A stretch of 64,000 nucleotides of DNA from Thiovibrio sp964588325 (GTDB taxonomy: Bacteria > Desulfobacterota > Desulfobulbia > Desulfobulbales > Desulfurivibrionaceae), in assembly GCA_964588325.1 (NCBI GenBank), contig CAZPOR010000002.1, positions 1 through 64,000 of the forward strand, read 5' to 3'. Each line of letters opens with the position of its first letter. The stretch's first letter is position 1. The notes beneath the pieces were generated by a model. That model was not told the DNA's origin. It saw only the letters and a list, made by a program, of their open reading frames with translations, and did no database searches. The translations under genes and the position numbers were made by a program. Of this stretch, positions 33,110 through 43,543 are shown piece by piece.

Positions 33110-34788
33110 TATTCTCCCCCGGCGGGCAGCCAGAAATAGAGGCAGGCTCCGGGTTCCTTGTCTGCCACGCCGATGACCCCGCCGTGGGCCGCAACGATGC
33201 TCCGGCAGATGGTGAGCCCCAGGCCGCTTCCCTCTTTATTGCCCAATTTGTAGAACTTGTCAAAAACCTTTTCCCGCTCCCCTGTGGCAATGCCAACCCC
33301 CTGGTCCTGGACCTCGATCACAACGAAGCCCTCCTCCTGGAAACCTCGGATGGTGACGGTTGACTGCTCGGGGGTAAACTTGATCGCATTGGCCAGCAGA
33401 TTGGTGAGCACCTGCCTGATCTTGTCCTCGTCTGCCCGCAGGGGCAGGGTCTCCGGCAGCAGGGCGGCGAGCCGGACTCCCTTTTCGTCGGCAAGGCAGG
33501 CAAGACCGGTGATTGTTTCGCGGATCACCTGCGTCAGATCAAAGGCACTGCTATGCAGGGCCGTGGTGTCGCCCATCTCGATCCGCTCGATATCGAGCAT
33601 GGTGTTGACCAGCCGGATGAGCCGATTGGTGTTTTTGTTGATGAGCTGGAAAAAATCGCAGAGTTCATTTTGCGGGCAGTTGCCCGCCTCCTGGGGGGGA
33701 AGGCAGGCCAGCTTGGCGGTGACGTATTCCATGGAGCCCTTGATGGAGGTCAAGGGGGTGCGCAGTTCGTGGGAGGCGCGGGCGATGAAGTCCGATTTTC
33801 GTTCGCTGGCCGCGTTGAGCAGCCGGTTGGTCTCCAGAAGCTTCCGGTTGGATTCGGCAAGATCCTTGGTCGCCTCCCGGATGCGGTCCTGGAGATCGCC
33901 GTGGTATCCGGTGAGCTGGGCGGTCATGTCGGCAAAGGCGCGGGAGAGATCCTCGAATTCATCCCCGGTTCGCAGGATCTCCCCTGCCTCGTAATTGCCC
34001 CGGGAAAACTCCCGGATGGAGGTGGAGAGCCGCTTCATCGGATGCAGCACCAGATGCCGCATCATGAAGATCATCGCTCCGCTCAGGGCGCCCACCACCA
34101 GGAGCATGGAGGCGAACATCCTCCGCCGGTTCTGCCTCGCCTCGGTAAAGGTCTTGTCCATGGGCAGGGCAACGCTGATGGCGCCGCGGACATCGCCCAC
34201 CTTGTAGCCCTGTTCAAGGTGGCATTTTAAGCAGGCTTCCTCGACGTACAGGGGCGAGATGTAGCGGAGGTACGCCTGGCGATCAATGGTTTCGACGGAG
34301 ACGAGCTCCCGCAGGTTTTCCTGCTCAAATGCCAGCAGGGCGCGGCGCTCGAAGGGGTCTGGCGCATTTTCCGGATTGGTCAGCTTGAGGCTGGTGATGT
34401 GGAACCAGAACAACCCCTCTTCTTTGGAGTACTTGGCTAGCTCCTTGGTGACCATGGCCGGGGTTTCCTTGGTATAGCGCCGTCCCTGGCGATCGCGAAT
34501 TTCGGACTCGGCAAGGTAGGGGGAGGGGTGGGAGCGCGGCAGCTTTTCCACGAAGACCCCGCCGTGGTCGGCGATCCATTTGCGCATCAGGACGATCTGG
34601 CGGAAAACCGCCCGGGCCTCATTCTCCGCCTGGCGGACGATGAGTTGCTCCTGGCGTTCGTTGAACACATAGAAGGTGGCGCCGAGGGTGACCAGCAGGG
34701 TAAGGCTGCAGCCAACGATGAATTTGAAGCTGAGGCTGAATTGCATGGCCTCGCCGAACTGCCTGAGCCATGCGCCAATCCTCTTCAA
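33109..34788 (-). CDS. Sensor histidine kinase with Tll0287-like heme-c domain (DUF3365)
   Basis: The 559-residue kinase has a first membrane helix (about 17-40) and a periplasmic DUF3365/Tll0287-like domain that contains a CLKCH heme c site near 185-189, then a second helix (about 230-250). HAMP, a coiled coil, HisKA with His in ARASHELRTPLTSIKGSMEYV, and an HATPase domain (NLLANAIKFT, DQGVGI, GSGLGLTICRS) follow. The heme suggests sensing of redox state, oxygen, NO or nitrite. Partner: the OmpR-type regulator gene, which overlaps it. The pair is separated from nap only by the TA and GHKL insertions, so a link with nitrate respiration is plausible but unproven. Confidence 0.9.
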   Translation of the reverse strand: MKRIGAWLRQFGEAMQFSLSFKFIVGCSLTLLVTLGATFYVFNERQEQLIVRQAENEARAVFRQIVLMRKWIADHGGVFVEKLPRSHPSPYLAESEIRDRQGRRYTKETPAMVTKELAKYSKEEGLFWFHITSLKLTNPENAPDPFERRALLAFEQENLRELVSVETIDRQAYLRYISPLYVEEACLKCHLEQGYKVGDVRGAISVALPMDKTFTEARQNRRRMFASMLLVVGALSGAMIFMMRHLVLHPMKRLSTSIREFSRGNYEAGEILRTGDEFEDLSRAFADMTAQLTGYHGDLQDRIREATKDLAESNRKLLETNRLLNAASERKSDFIARASHELRTPLTSIKGSMEYVTAKLACLPPQEAGNCPQNELCDFFQLINKNTNRLIRLVNTMLDIERIEMGDTTALHSSAFDLTQVIRETITGLACLADEKGVRLAALLPETLPLRADEDKIRQVLTNLLANAIKFTPEQSTVTIRGFQEEGFVVIEVQDQGVGIATGEREKVFDKFYKLGNKEGSGLGLTICRSIVAAHGGVIGVADKEPGACLYFWLPAGGE

Positions 34789-34837
34789 ATGCAGCCCCCC
34801 TGCCCGAGGCGAAAAAAATCCAGATAGTTTCGGGTTT

Positions 34838-34970
34838 GGAACTGTTCAGCAGCGCCGCAGATGCAGCGTGTCAATAGTCGGCAGCAGTGCCGACACAGAG
34901 GCCTGAGAGCCATACTCCGGTATGCGAACAGGCCGATAACAAAGCAGATGCGGCGCTGCTGAGCAGTTCC
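34838..34970. repeat. Dispersed palindromic repeat, copy D (reverse orientation)
   Basis: The arms are GGAACTGTTCAGCAGCGCCG and GCGGCGCTGCTGAGCAGTTCC. On the complementary strand the centre reads ATCGGCCTGTTC with an inner hairpin GCATAC-CGGA-GTATGGC. It fills the gap between mnmG and the sensor kinase, in the opposite orientation to copies A-C. Confidence 0.88.
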
Positions 34971-34972
34971 CT

Positions 34973-36853
<1,881 letters not shown>

Positions 36854-36855
36854 GG

Positions 36856-38373
36856 CTATAGTCTGTAAGGGGTGGAAGTGCTTGCGGAGGGAGCCTTGGC
36901 CATCTGCCAGCGCCAGACGGGTTTCCGCGCCATCTGCCAGAAATCCGGAGTGAGCAGCACCGCCACCGTGTAGAGTTCAAGGCGGCCGGCCAGCATGCAG
37001 AAGCTTAAGACCCCCTTGGCCAAGGGCGGCAGATGCCCGAAGTGCTGGGCCGGACCGACCAGGTTGAGCCCAGGGCCGATGTTATTCAGGGTGGCGATCA
37101 CCGCCGTGGTGCCGGTGACGATGTCCACACCCAGGGCGGTAACCGCCAGGCTGGCAATAAGAAAAACTCCGATATGCAGGGCGAGAAATCCCAAAATGGC
37201 GACCATGACTTCTTGCGGCACCTTGACCTTGCCGAACTTCAGGGTGCCGATCGTGCGGGGATGCACCAGATTTCGGAGCTGCAGACGGGCGAACTTGAAG
37301 AAGAGCAGGATCCGCACCATCTTGATGCCGCCCCCGGTGGAGCCGGCGCAGCCGCCGACAAACATCAGGGAGACCAGGAGGATTTTCAGCGCGGGGGGCC
37401 ATTGGTCGAAATCCGCAGTGCCGAAGCCGGTGGTGGTGACGACGGAGACCACCTGGAAGGCCGCGGTGCGCAGGGTTTGGCCAAAGGTGGCGTACACCTG
37501 ATGATAGGAGTTCACCGCCACGATGAACAGGGTGGCCAGGGTGCAGAGGGTGAGGTAAAAGCGGAACTCTTCGTTGCGCCAGTAAACGGAGAGCTTGCCT
37601 TTAATGCCGGGGTGGTGCAGGGAAAAGTTGGTGCCGGCCAGAAACATGAAAATGATGATGACGGTTTCGATGTAAACCGAGTCAAAGTGGCCGACGCTGG
37701 CGGTGTGGGTGGAAAATCCGCCGGTGGCCAGGGTGGCGAAGGAGTGGCAGATGGCGTCGAAAAAGCTCATGCCGCCCCAGAGGAGAAGCGCGGTTTGCAC
37801 GACGGTGAAGAGAAAGTACACGCCCCAGAGGATGCGGGCCGTGTCCTGGATGCGGGGAGCGAGCCGATCCTTGGTGGGGCCGGGCATCTCGGCCTGGAAG
37901 AGCTGCATCCCGCCCACGCCCAGGAGCGGAAGAATGGCCAGGGAGAGGACGATGATGCCCATGCCGCCCAGCCAGTGGGTCATGGCCCGCCAGAAGAGGA
38001 TGCTGTGCGGGAGAATCTCAACCTGGGTGAGGACCGTGGAGCCGGTGGTGGTAAAGCCAGACATCGACTCGAAAAAACAATCGACGAACAGGGGCATCTT
38101 GCCGGAAAAATAAAAGGGCAGGGCGCCGAGAAAGGCCAACCCCAGCCAGCTTAAAACCACCACCGCGAAGCCGTCCCGGTAGCCGAGGTCCTTTTCCGGC
38201 GCAAAAAGGGCGAGGAGCAGCAGCCCGAGAATCGCCCCTAAGCCGGAGGAAAGGAGAAAGGTTGCGGTCATGCCGTCTGTAAAATAGAGGCTGAAGGGGA
38301 TCGGCGTCAGAAGGCAGAGGGAAATCAGGATCAGCAGTTTGCCGAGGATATTGAGAACGCCGCCGGTGCGCAT
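36856..38373 (-). CDS. trkH: Trk potassium uptake membrane subunit TrkH
   Basis: The 505-residue protein has about ten membrane helices in four repeated MPM units with P-loop-like filters (FESMSGFTTTGSTVL, SFATLATGGFSTHTASV, QVVSVVTTTGFGTADF and LNNIGPGLNLVGP). TrkH imports K+ together with the RCK protein TrkA, whose gene lies directly upstream (14 bases). Length is typical (about 480-510). A carboxy-terminal basic tail is present. Confidence 0.95.
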   Translation of the reverse strand: MRTGGVLNILGKLLILISLCLLTPIPFSLYFTDGMTATFLLSSGLGAILGLLLLALFAPEKDLGYRDGFAVVVLSWLGLAFLGALPFYFSGKMPLFVDCFFESMSGFTTTGSTVLTQVEILPHSILFWRAMTHWLGGMGIIVLSLAILPLLGVGGMQLFQAEMPGPTKDRLAPRIQDTARILWGVYFLFTVVQTALLLWGGMSFFDAICHSFATLATGGFSTHTASVGHFDSVYIETVIIIFMFLAGTNFSLHHPGIKGKLSVYWRNEEFRFYLTLCTLATLFIVAVNSYHQVYATFGQTLRTAAFQVVSVVTTTGFGTADFDQWPPALKILLVSLMFVGGCAGSTGGGIKMVRILLFFKFARLQLRNLVHPRTIGTLKFGKVKVPQEVMVAILGFLALHIGVFLIASLAVTALGVDIVTGTTAVIATLNNIGPGLNLVGPAQHFGHLPPLAKGVLSFCMLAGRLELYTVAVLLTPDFWQMARKPVWRWQMAKAPSASTSTPYRL

Positions 38374-38387
38374 GGTTCGCCCCTGCC

Positions 38388-39740
38388 TTACGCGTCAAAA
38401 AGGCTTTCCAGATCGGAAAGCGCCTGTTGGGTAAAGAAGACCACCAGGTTGTCCCCCGGCAGCAGCTTGGTGTCGCCGGAGGGGATGATTACCTGATTGT
38501 GGCGGATGATGGCGCCGACAATGGAGCCTTGCGGAAAATCAAGGAGCTTGAGGGGAAGGTCGATAAAATGTTCCTGGGAGGGAACCTTGATCTCGATGAC
38601 CTCGGCATTGCTGCCCATCAGGGTGGCGACGTTGACGATCTTGCCGCCGCCGCGGACAAAGCGGAGGATCATGCTGGCCGCAACCTGCCGGGGGCTCAAG
38701 GGGACATCGATCCCCAGCTTGCCGAGCATGGGGATGAACCCCGGGCTGTTGATATGGGTGATGCATTTTTTTGCGCCATGGTGTTTGGCCAGCAGGCTGG
38801 AAAGAATATTGGTGGTGTCGCTGTTGGTGACGGAGATGACCAGGTCCGCCTGGTCGATGCCTTCGTCCAGCAGATCCTGGGGCTCCAGGCCGTCGCAGTT
38901 GAGGACCACCGCCTGTTCAAGCTGTTCGGAAAGAAATTCGCAACGGTTCTTGTCCTGCTCCACCAGCCGGACATTGATCTTTTTCTGCTCCAGTTGCCGG
39001 GCAACCATGTAGCCGATGGTGCTGCCGCCCACGATGAAAACATTCTTCGGCACCTGGCTTTCGGTATTGAAGAGCAACCGTTCCACCGCAGGCACATCGC
39101 TTTTGCGCATGACCAGATAGACTTTGTCGCCGGCCTCGATCTTGTCCCGCCCGTGGGGAATGATGGTCTGCCCGTCCCGGGTAATGGCGACGATGACAAA
39201 ATCATAGATCCCTTGCAGGTCCCGGAGTTGCAGCAGGGTGGAGCCGACGCAGGGATGGCCCGGCTGGACGAGGTAACCGAGCAACTCCACCTGGCCCCGG
39301 GCAAATTCCGCCACCTCAAAGGCTGCGGAAACATTGATGAGGTGCATGATCTCTTCGGCCATGGCCAGGTCGGGGCTGATCAACAGGTCGATGCCCAGGG
39401 ATTTTTCTGCCTGGGAGGTGCCCTGGATGTAAAAATCGTCGTTCCGCACCCGGGCTATGCGGGTTTTGACGTTGTAATTTTTTGAGATGATGCAGGCAAT
39501 GAGGTTGACTTCGTCGCTGTCGGTGACGGCAATAAAGAGGTCTGTTTTGGCGATGCCCGCTTCCTCAAGGATGCGGGCCGAGGCGCCGCTGCCCCGCACG
39601 GTGAGAATGTTGAGGTCCCGTTCGATGCGGCGGAGTTTGGATTCATCCTGATCGATGAGGACAACCTCCTGTCCCTCCACCGAGAGTTTTTCGCTCAGGT
39701 GGTAACCGACCATGCCTGCGCCGACGATCATGATACGCAT
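38388..39740 (-). CDS. trkA: Trk system NAD-binding regulator TrkA
   Basis: The 450-residue protein has two RCK_N Rossmann repeats (IMIVGAGMVGYHLSEKL at the start and VFIVGGSTIGYMVARQL near 228), each followed by an RCK_C lobe. It gates the TrkH channel through NAD(H)/ATP binding. The start at 39740 follows GAGGG six bases upstream and puts the first strand at the protein terminus; a longer in-frame version adds 43 residues that do not resemble the family. It heads the trkA-trkH-mnmG cluster. Confidence 0.95.
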   Translation of the reverse strand: MRIMIVGAGMVGYHLSEKLSVEGQEVVLIDQDESKLRRIERDLNILTVRGSGASARILEEAGIAKTDLFIAVTDSDEVNLIACIISKNYNVKTRIARVRNDDFYIQGTSQAEKSLGIDLLISPDLAMAEEIMHLINVSAAFEVAEFARGQVELLGYLVQPGHPCVGSTLLQLRDLQGIYDFVIVAITRDGQTIIPHGRDKIEAGDKVYLVMRKSDVPAVERLLFNTESQVPKNVFIVGGSTIGYMVARQLEQKKINVRLVEQDKNRCEFLSEQLEQAVVLNCDGLEPQDLLDEGIDQADLVISVTNSDTTNILSSLLAKHHGAKKCITHINSPGFIPMLGKLGIDVPLSPRQVAASMILRFVRGGGKIVNVATLMGSNAEVIEIKVPSQEHFIDLPLKLLDFPQGSIVGAIIRHNQVIIPSGDTKLLPGDNLVVFFTQQALSDLESLFDA

Positions 39741-39907
39741 GGAGCCCTCATTGTAAAGAAAATCCGGTGGTTTTTTGGCAGGGGAAAGAGACGTTTCGTC
39801 CCGGTGTCCTTTGTACGCAAAAAAAGAAGGGAAATTTAAAAAAGAACCAGGCTGGCCGATCTTCCACAAAAGACGACATTATAGCCGCTCTGTCGGGAAT
39901 ATGCAAA

Positions 39908-40723
39908 TCAGCTCGCTTTCCGCCACCAGATCAAAGCCCATTGCGGAGCGGTCTGCCGGGCGAATTGCCAGGTGTTTTCGTCGAGCTGGGCGAGGCGCGC
40001 ATCCACATATGCCGTAAGCTGATCTTCTTCCGCGCCGGTCAAATTGTCCACCATCCACCGGTATGATTGCAAGGCCTCTTCCCGTGAGCCGTAGGTGCGC
40101 TGCTGATCAAGGGTGATGAAATCGACATGGGCATGGATGCCGAGGGTGTAGAGGATGTTGACCGTGAAGATATAATCCGGCCCGGGCTGAAAATTTCGGC
40201 CAATGGCGGTAAAAAGGTCCGGGTCAAAGGGTCCGGCCCCGACCCGGTCAGCCAGGTAGACCCCTTTGTTTGCCCAGTCGTTGAGCTTGCGTAGCGCATC
40301 GGCCAGGTTGTCCACGGAGAGCGAGCGGGAGGCAATGGCAATGTCGTGGCGGGCAATGCCGAGTTTCTGCCAGTCGTCGTCCCAAGAACCCTGAATGGTC
40401 CGGATATTGGCAAGGGATTCCTGCCTGGCCCGTTTGCCGAGTTCGTCCAGCATGGCGGCGGAATAGTCGAGGGCCGTGATCCGGCGCACCTGGCGGGCCA
40501 AGGGGATCGCCAGGGTGCCGGGGCCGCAGCCTACATCCAGGACGCTCCACTCCGGTTCGACCTGGAGGCGGGAGAGGAATTGCGCCACAAAAGGCGAGTC
40601 GAGGTTCCGCTCGGCAAATCCGGCGGCTCGCTGATCCCAGTCGCTGCTTTTTTTCTTTTTCCAGGATTTGTGGGCTCTGGATTCCCGCCACATGGTGTCC
40701 CAGTCGATATCCTGATAGCGCAT
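39908..40723 (-). CDS. Class I SAM-dependent methyltransferase
   Basis: The 271-residue protein has the SAM-binding motif VLDVGCGPGTLAIPLA near 63-78, then the acidic loop ALDYSAAMLDEL and a later IAIASRSLS block. The first 50 residues are basic and Lys/Trp-rich (SWKKKKSSDWDQRA). No substrate-specific domain is evident. The start was moved to the ATG at 40723 since the longer frame adds a non-homologous start. The downstream methyltransferase gene is separated by a repeat element, so they may not share a transcript. Confidence 0.8.
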   Translation of the reverse strand: MRYQDIDWDTMWRESRAHKSWKKKKSSDWDQRAAGFAERNLDSPFVAQFLSRLQVEPEWSVLDVGCGPGTLAIPLARQVRRITALDYSAAMLDELGKRARQESLANIRTIQGSWDDDWQKLGIARHDIAIASRSLSVDNLADALRKLNDWANKGVYLADRVGAGPFDPDLFTAIGRNFQPGPDYIFTVNILYTLGIHAHVDFITLDQQRTYGSREEALQSYRWMVDNLTGAEEDQLTAYVDARLAQLDENTWQFARQTAPQWALIWWRKAS

Positions 40724-40747
40724 CGCGGTGTTTTTCCTCGGGAGAGA

Positions 40748-40887
40748 TTTTTTGCCACGAACTCCACGAAATGACACGAAAGTTTTACAAACGGGCCGTT
40801 TTGCGGGGAAGCGGCTGAAAAATGCTTCCCCGTTGCCCTGCGCCGGGGACTATCTTGTTATTTTCGTGTTCTTTCGTGGCAAAAATT
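40748..40887. repeat. Inverted repeat of the TTTGCCACGAA type
   Basis: The left arm 40748-40782 (TTTTGCCACGAA...ACACGAAAG) is matched in reverse by 40861-40885 (TTTTCGTGTTCTTTCGTGGC plus AAAAA). 'gccacgaa...cacgaa' repeats are widespread intergenic elements. It lies between two methyltransferase genes and touches the stop of the second. Confidence 0.65.
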
Positions 40888-41579
40888 TACCGGCGGGTGA
40901 GCCGGTTGACGATGATGGTCAGCTCCTTGTCATCGCTGCGCATCTTCCGGGTACTCACTGCGATCTCGTATTCCTTTTCCGCCAGCAGGAGGAATTTGGG
41001 CAGGCTTTTGCGCCGGACATCGTGGGCCAGGTAGATGACGCCCTGTTCGGCCAGCAGCGAACGGAAGATGTTTAAAAGCGGGGCGAAAAATTCTTCCCGG
41101 AAGAGGATCTCCGCGCCGATGATGGTGTCGAAGCGGTGCAGATCGGGTGGTTTCAGCCAGTCGAGCAACCGGCACTCCACTCCTTTCAGGCCGGTGGCCG
41201 CGGCGCTGACCCGTTGAAAATCGAGGATATGCGGCTCGTAATCGGTCAGGGTTACCCGGTAACCGGCCAGGGCGGCGGCAAGACCCGGCGCGCCCAGGCC
41301 GGCGCCGAGTTCGAGCAGGGTGTGTTCTTCTTTTGCCGGAGGGGTGGTGAGCATGAGGTCCGCCAGGACCATGGCGGCTTCCCAGAGTTTGACCCAGAAG
41401 GGAAAGTCCTGCACATCCTTGAAGGGATCTTTTCCGGCCAAAAGCGGTTCGAGGTCGGTGACCTGCAACAGTTGAATCTCCTTGCCGCGCAACCGCAGCG
41501 GGTCGAAATCCACCTTGTATGTCTTGCGGATTTCCCGGAGACGGGCGTACTGTTTTTCAGGAAGCTGAGTCGGATCCAT
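40887..41579 (-). CDS. Methyltransferase-16-like protein methyltransferase
   Basis: The 230-residue protein has the SAM motif LLELGAGLGAPGLAAAL near 92 and a following DYEPHILDF loop. The motif LFREEFFAPLLNIF and the early KLWEAAMVLADLM block resemble the METTL/ETFKMT-like family that methylates protein lysines. I would not name a substrate. The start is ATG 41579, with GGAG six bases upstream; a TTG at 41591 is the alternative. The neighbour is uppP upstream in the same direction. Confidence 0.78.
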   Translation of the reverse strand: MDPTQLPEKQYARLREIRKTYKVDFDPLRLRGKEIQLLQVTDLEPLLAGKDPFKDVQDFPFWVKLWEAAMVLADLMLTTPPAKEEHTLLELGAGLGAPGLAAALAGYRVTLTDYEPHILDFQRVSAAATGLKGVECRLLDWLKPPDLHRFDTIIGAEILFREEFFAPLLNIFRSLLAEQGVIYLAHDVRRKSLPKFLLLAEKEYEIAVSTRKMRSDDKELTIIVNRLTRR

Positions 41580-41617
41580 CGGGGTCTCCAAGGCGGCGGA
41601 GGATGCCGCGTATCTGG

Positions 41618-42430
41618 TTATCGTTGCAGGAAAAGGGCGACTACGACCAAGGCCGCCAGCAGGAAGCGGTAGTAAGCGAAAATGGCGAAACTTCTGGCCC
41701 GGATGTATTGCATGATAAAGGAGATGAACAGGTAGCCGGAGATGGCGGAGGCGAGAAAGCCGGTAAGGTACAGGGAGCTTTGTTCGCCCAGCAGCCCCTG
41801 GGCAATGATCTCCGGGAGCTTGTAGACTCCGGCTCCGAAGATGATGGGGGCGGAAAGCAGGAACGAGAAGCGGACCGCCGCCTGCCGGGTAAGCCCCAGG
41901 GCAAGACCGCAGGTGATGGTGCTGCCGCTCCGCGATACCCCGGGGATGATGGCGCAGGCCTGGGCAATGCCGATGAGCAGCGCGTCGGGCAGGGTTATTT
42001 TTCCAAAATCACGGGCGCGCTTGCCTGCCTGGTCGGCAAGGAAGAGGAGCAGCCCGGCTCCGGCCAGGGCTCCAGCCACCATGGCGGGATGGCGGAAATA
42101 TTGCTCCGCGGCGTCTCCCAGAAACAGTCCGGCCAGGACTCCGGGAATGGTGGCAAGGCAGATGAAAAACGCCATGCCGCGCAGTTTTTTGGCTTCCTCC
42201 CCATTATGATTGAGGCCGAGCGCTGCCTTGCCCATCTGCAAGAAATCATCGCGAAAATAAATGAGGATGGCCAGGAGCGTGCCGAGATGCAGGGCCACGT
42301 CAAAGGTCAGGCTGGCTTCTTCTGCCCCGAAAAAATAATGGGCCAGGGCCAGGTGGCCGGAACTGGAGATGGGCAGAAATTCCGTGGCGCCTTGGATGAT
42401 GCCGAGTATGGCTGCGGTGAAGATATTCAT
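41618..42430 (-). CDS. uppP: Undecaprenyl-diphosphate phosphatase UppP (BacA)
   Basis: The 270-residue membrane enzyme recycles undecaprenyl pyrophosphate for cell-wall synthesis. Both signature motifs are intact: ATEFLPISSSGHL near 16-28 and GVSRSGSTIT near 160-170 (the latter's Arg/Ser are catalytic). About eight membrane helices and normal length (about 265-275) fit. It is also known as a bacitracin-resistance protein. The gene is leftward, and a terminator hairpin upstream of it belongs to the small exported protein gene. Confidence 0.96.
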   Translation of the reverse strand: MNIFTAAILGIIQGATEFLPISSSGHLALAHYFFGAEEASLTFDVALHLGTLLAILIYFRDDFLQMGKAALGLNHNGEEAKKLRGMAFFICLATIPGVLAGLFLGDAAEQYFRHPAMVAGALAGAGLLLFLADQAGKRARDFGKITLPDALLIGIAQACAIIPGVSRSGSTITCGLALGLTRQAAVRFSFLLSAPIIFGAGVYKLPEIIAQGLLGEQSSLYLTGFLASAISGYLFISFIMQYIRARSFAIFAYYRFLLAALVVVALFLQR

Positions 42431-42500
42431 GGTCTGGCACTATACGAAAGGGAAGGGGAAAAGTAAATACCGATGGGGCGTTGTGGGTCTGGATAAAAAA

Positions 42501-42528
42501 AAAAAGCCCGGCCTGAGGCCGGGCTTTT
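42501..42528 (-). terminator. Rho-independent terminator of the small exported protein gene
   Basis: AAAAGCCCGGCCTGAGGCCGGGCTTTT with an A-run on the left (T-run on the minus strand) makes a strong leftward terminator just 30 bases after the stop of the gene at 42560-42793. Confidence 0.92.
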
Positions 42529-42559
42529 GCTGACCGGAAATCCGGCGCAACAAGGGGGA

Positions 42560-42793
42560 TTAGCAACCCTCGATGGCTTTTTTCTTCTTGGCGGCCTGGA
42601 TCTTGCCGTCTTTTACCGTAACCTTGTCGCCAACCTTGGCAGCGCCTTCAACGGTGGATACAGCGCCGCCGCAATCTACGGTTACCTTGGTGCCGTCAAC
42701 TGCGGTTACGGTGCAATCAGCAGCGAAAGAAACCGCTGCGGTGCTTACTACGAAAGCCAAAGCCATTGCCAGGGAAATCATCTTCTTGCTCAT
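42560..42793 (-). CDS. Small exported protein with one possible disulfide (unknown)
   Basis: The 77-residue protein has a clear signal peptide (MSKKMISLAMALAFVVSTAAVSFA). The mature part of about 53 residues has three cysteines and a short repeated VTAVDGTKVTV/VGDKVTVKDGK pattern that suggests a small beta-barrel (OB-like). A Lys-rich tail ends in IEGC. I do not recognise a family. A near-consensus promoter and a dedicated terminator say it is a single, strongly expressed gene. The ATG at 42793 has GGAGGAG about six bases upstream; the ATG two codons earlier is too close to it. Confidence 0.82.
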   Translation of the reverse strand: MSKKMISLAMALAFVVSTAAVSFAADCTVTAVDGTKVTVDCGGAVSTVEGAAKVGDKVTVKDGKIQAAKKKKAIEGC

Positions 42794-42868
42794 GTTCATC
42801 TCCTCCTAAGTGTTATTTGGGAATATCCTGTTTATGGGAAACAGGAAATAATGAATTGCCGTTCAGTA

Positions 42869-42896
42869 AGTATACGACAGGAGCGCAGGATGTCAA
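42869..42896 (-). promoter_or_regulatory. Near-consensus sigma-70 promoter of the small exported protein
   Basis: On the minus strand TTGACA (42896-42891) and TATACT (42874-42869) are separated by 16 bases. The predicted start is near 42862, leaving a leader of about 69 bases that contains CCTGTTTCCCATAAACAGG, a small hairpin. This is the strongest promoter match I found in the window. Confidence 0.78.
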
Positions 42897-42913
42897 CCGG
42901 AAAGTCTTTCTTT

Positions 42914-43420
42914 TTATTTCAGGATGGCGTTGAGGTCGTTTACCAAGGTCTGGTGGCCGACGTAGCCGTCGTAACGCTTGACCACGTTGCCCTCCCGGTT
43001 GACCAGAAACGAGGTGGGAATGCCGAGAATGCCGCCAAAGGCCGCCGGAGTTTCCGAGTCGCTCAACAAGACGGGATAGTTGATCTCCATCTTCTGGGCG
43101 AATTTGTCAACCAGAGCGGCGCCGCCCTGATCGGTGGAGATGCCGATCACGGTAAAACCCTTTGGCCCGTATTCCTTCTGGAGCTGGATGAGCGAAGGGA
43201 TTTCCTTGCGGCAGGGCGGGCACCAGGTGGCGAAGAAATTGATCAGCATGGCCTTGCCCTGGTAGCCGCTGGCCTTGACCACGGAGCCATCCTTCACGGA
43301 AGGCAGGGCAAAGGAGGGCATCTTGGTGGCGGCCTGGGCCCCGCCCGCCATCAGGGTGAAAAGGACAAGGGCGAGGGTGAGAAGGCGGGCTGTCGCCGCC
43401 ATGGATTTTCTGCTTTGCAT
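42914..43420 (-). CDS. TlpA/ResA-like thioredoxin-fold protein
   Basis: The 168-residue exported protein has a signal peptide (about 1-30) and a thioredoxin-like domain with active site WCPPC near 67-71 (in INFFATWCPPCRKEI) and a cis-Pro in GIPTSFLV near 135. The family, TlpA/ResA/CcmG, reduces apocytochrome c or other periplasmic thiols before heme attachment. That fits a cell with many c-type cytochromes, but the target cannot be read. No ccm genes are in the window. Confidence 0.9.
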   Translation of the reverse strand: MQSRKSMAATARLLTLALVLFTLMAGGAQAATKMPSFALPSVKDGSVVKASGYQGKAMLINFFATWCPPCRKEIPSLIQLQKEYGPKGFTVIGISTDQGGAALVDKFAQKMEINYPVLLSDSETPAAFGGILGIPTSFLVNREGNVVKRYDGYVGHQTLVNDLNAILK

Positions 43421-43543
43421 GTGCTTCTCCTGGGTTAAGGTCTGCCGCCGGCACGGTTTGTAATCGTTTACCGAAATAGCGTCAATCTACCCTCTTTTTC
43501 AGGGAAACAAAAGGGGAAATATCGGCCCGGCGGTTCACGGGGT

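Noticed and set aside
43462..43490. A third TTTACCG site upstream of the TlpA-like gene
   Set aside because: There is one copy only, with no 11-base repeat and no TTTACGG at the right distance, so it looks like chance.
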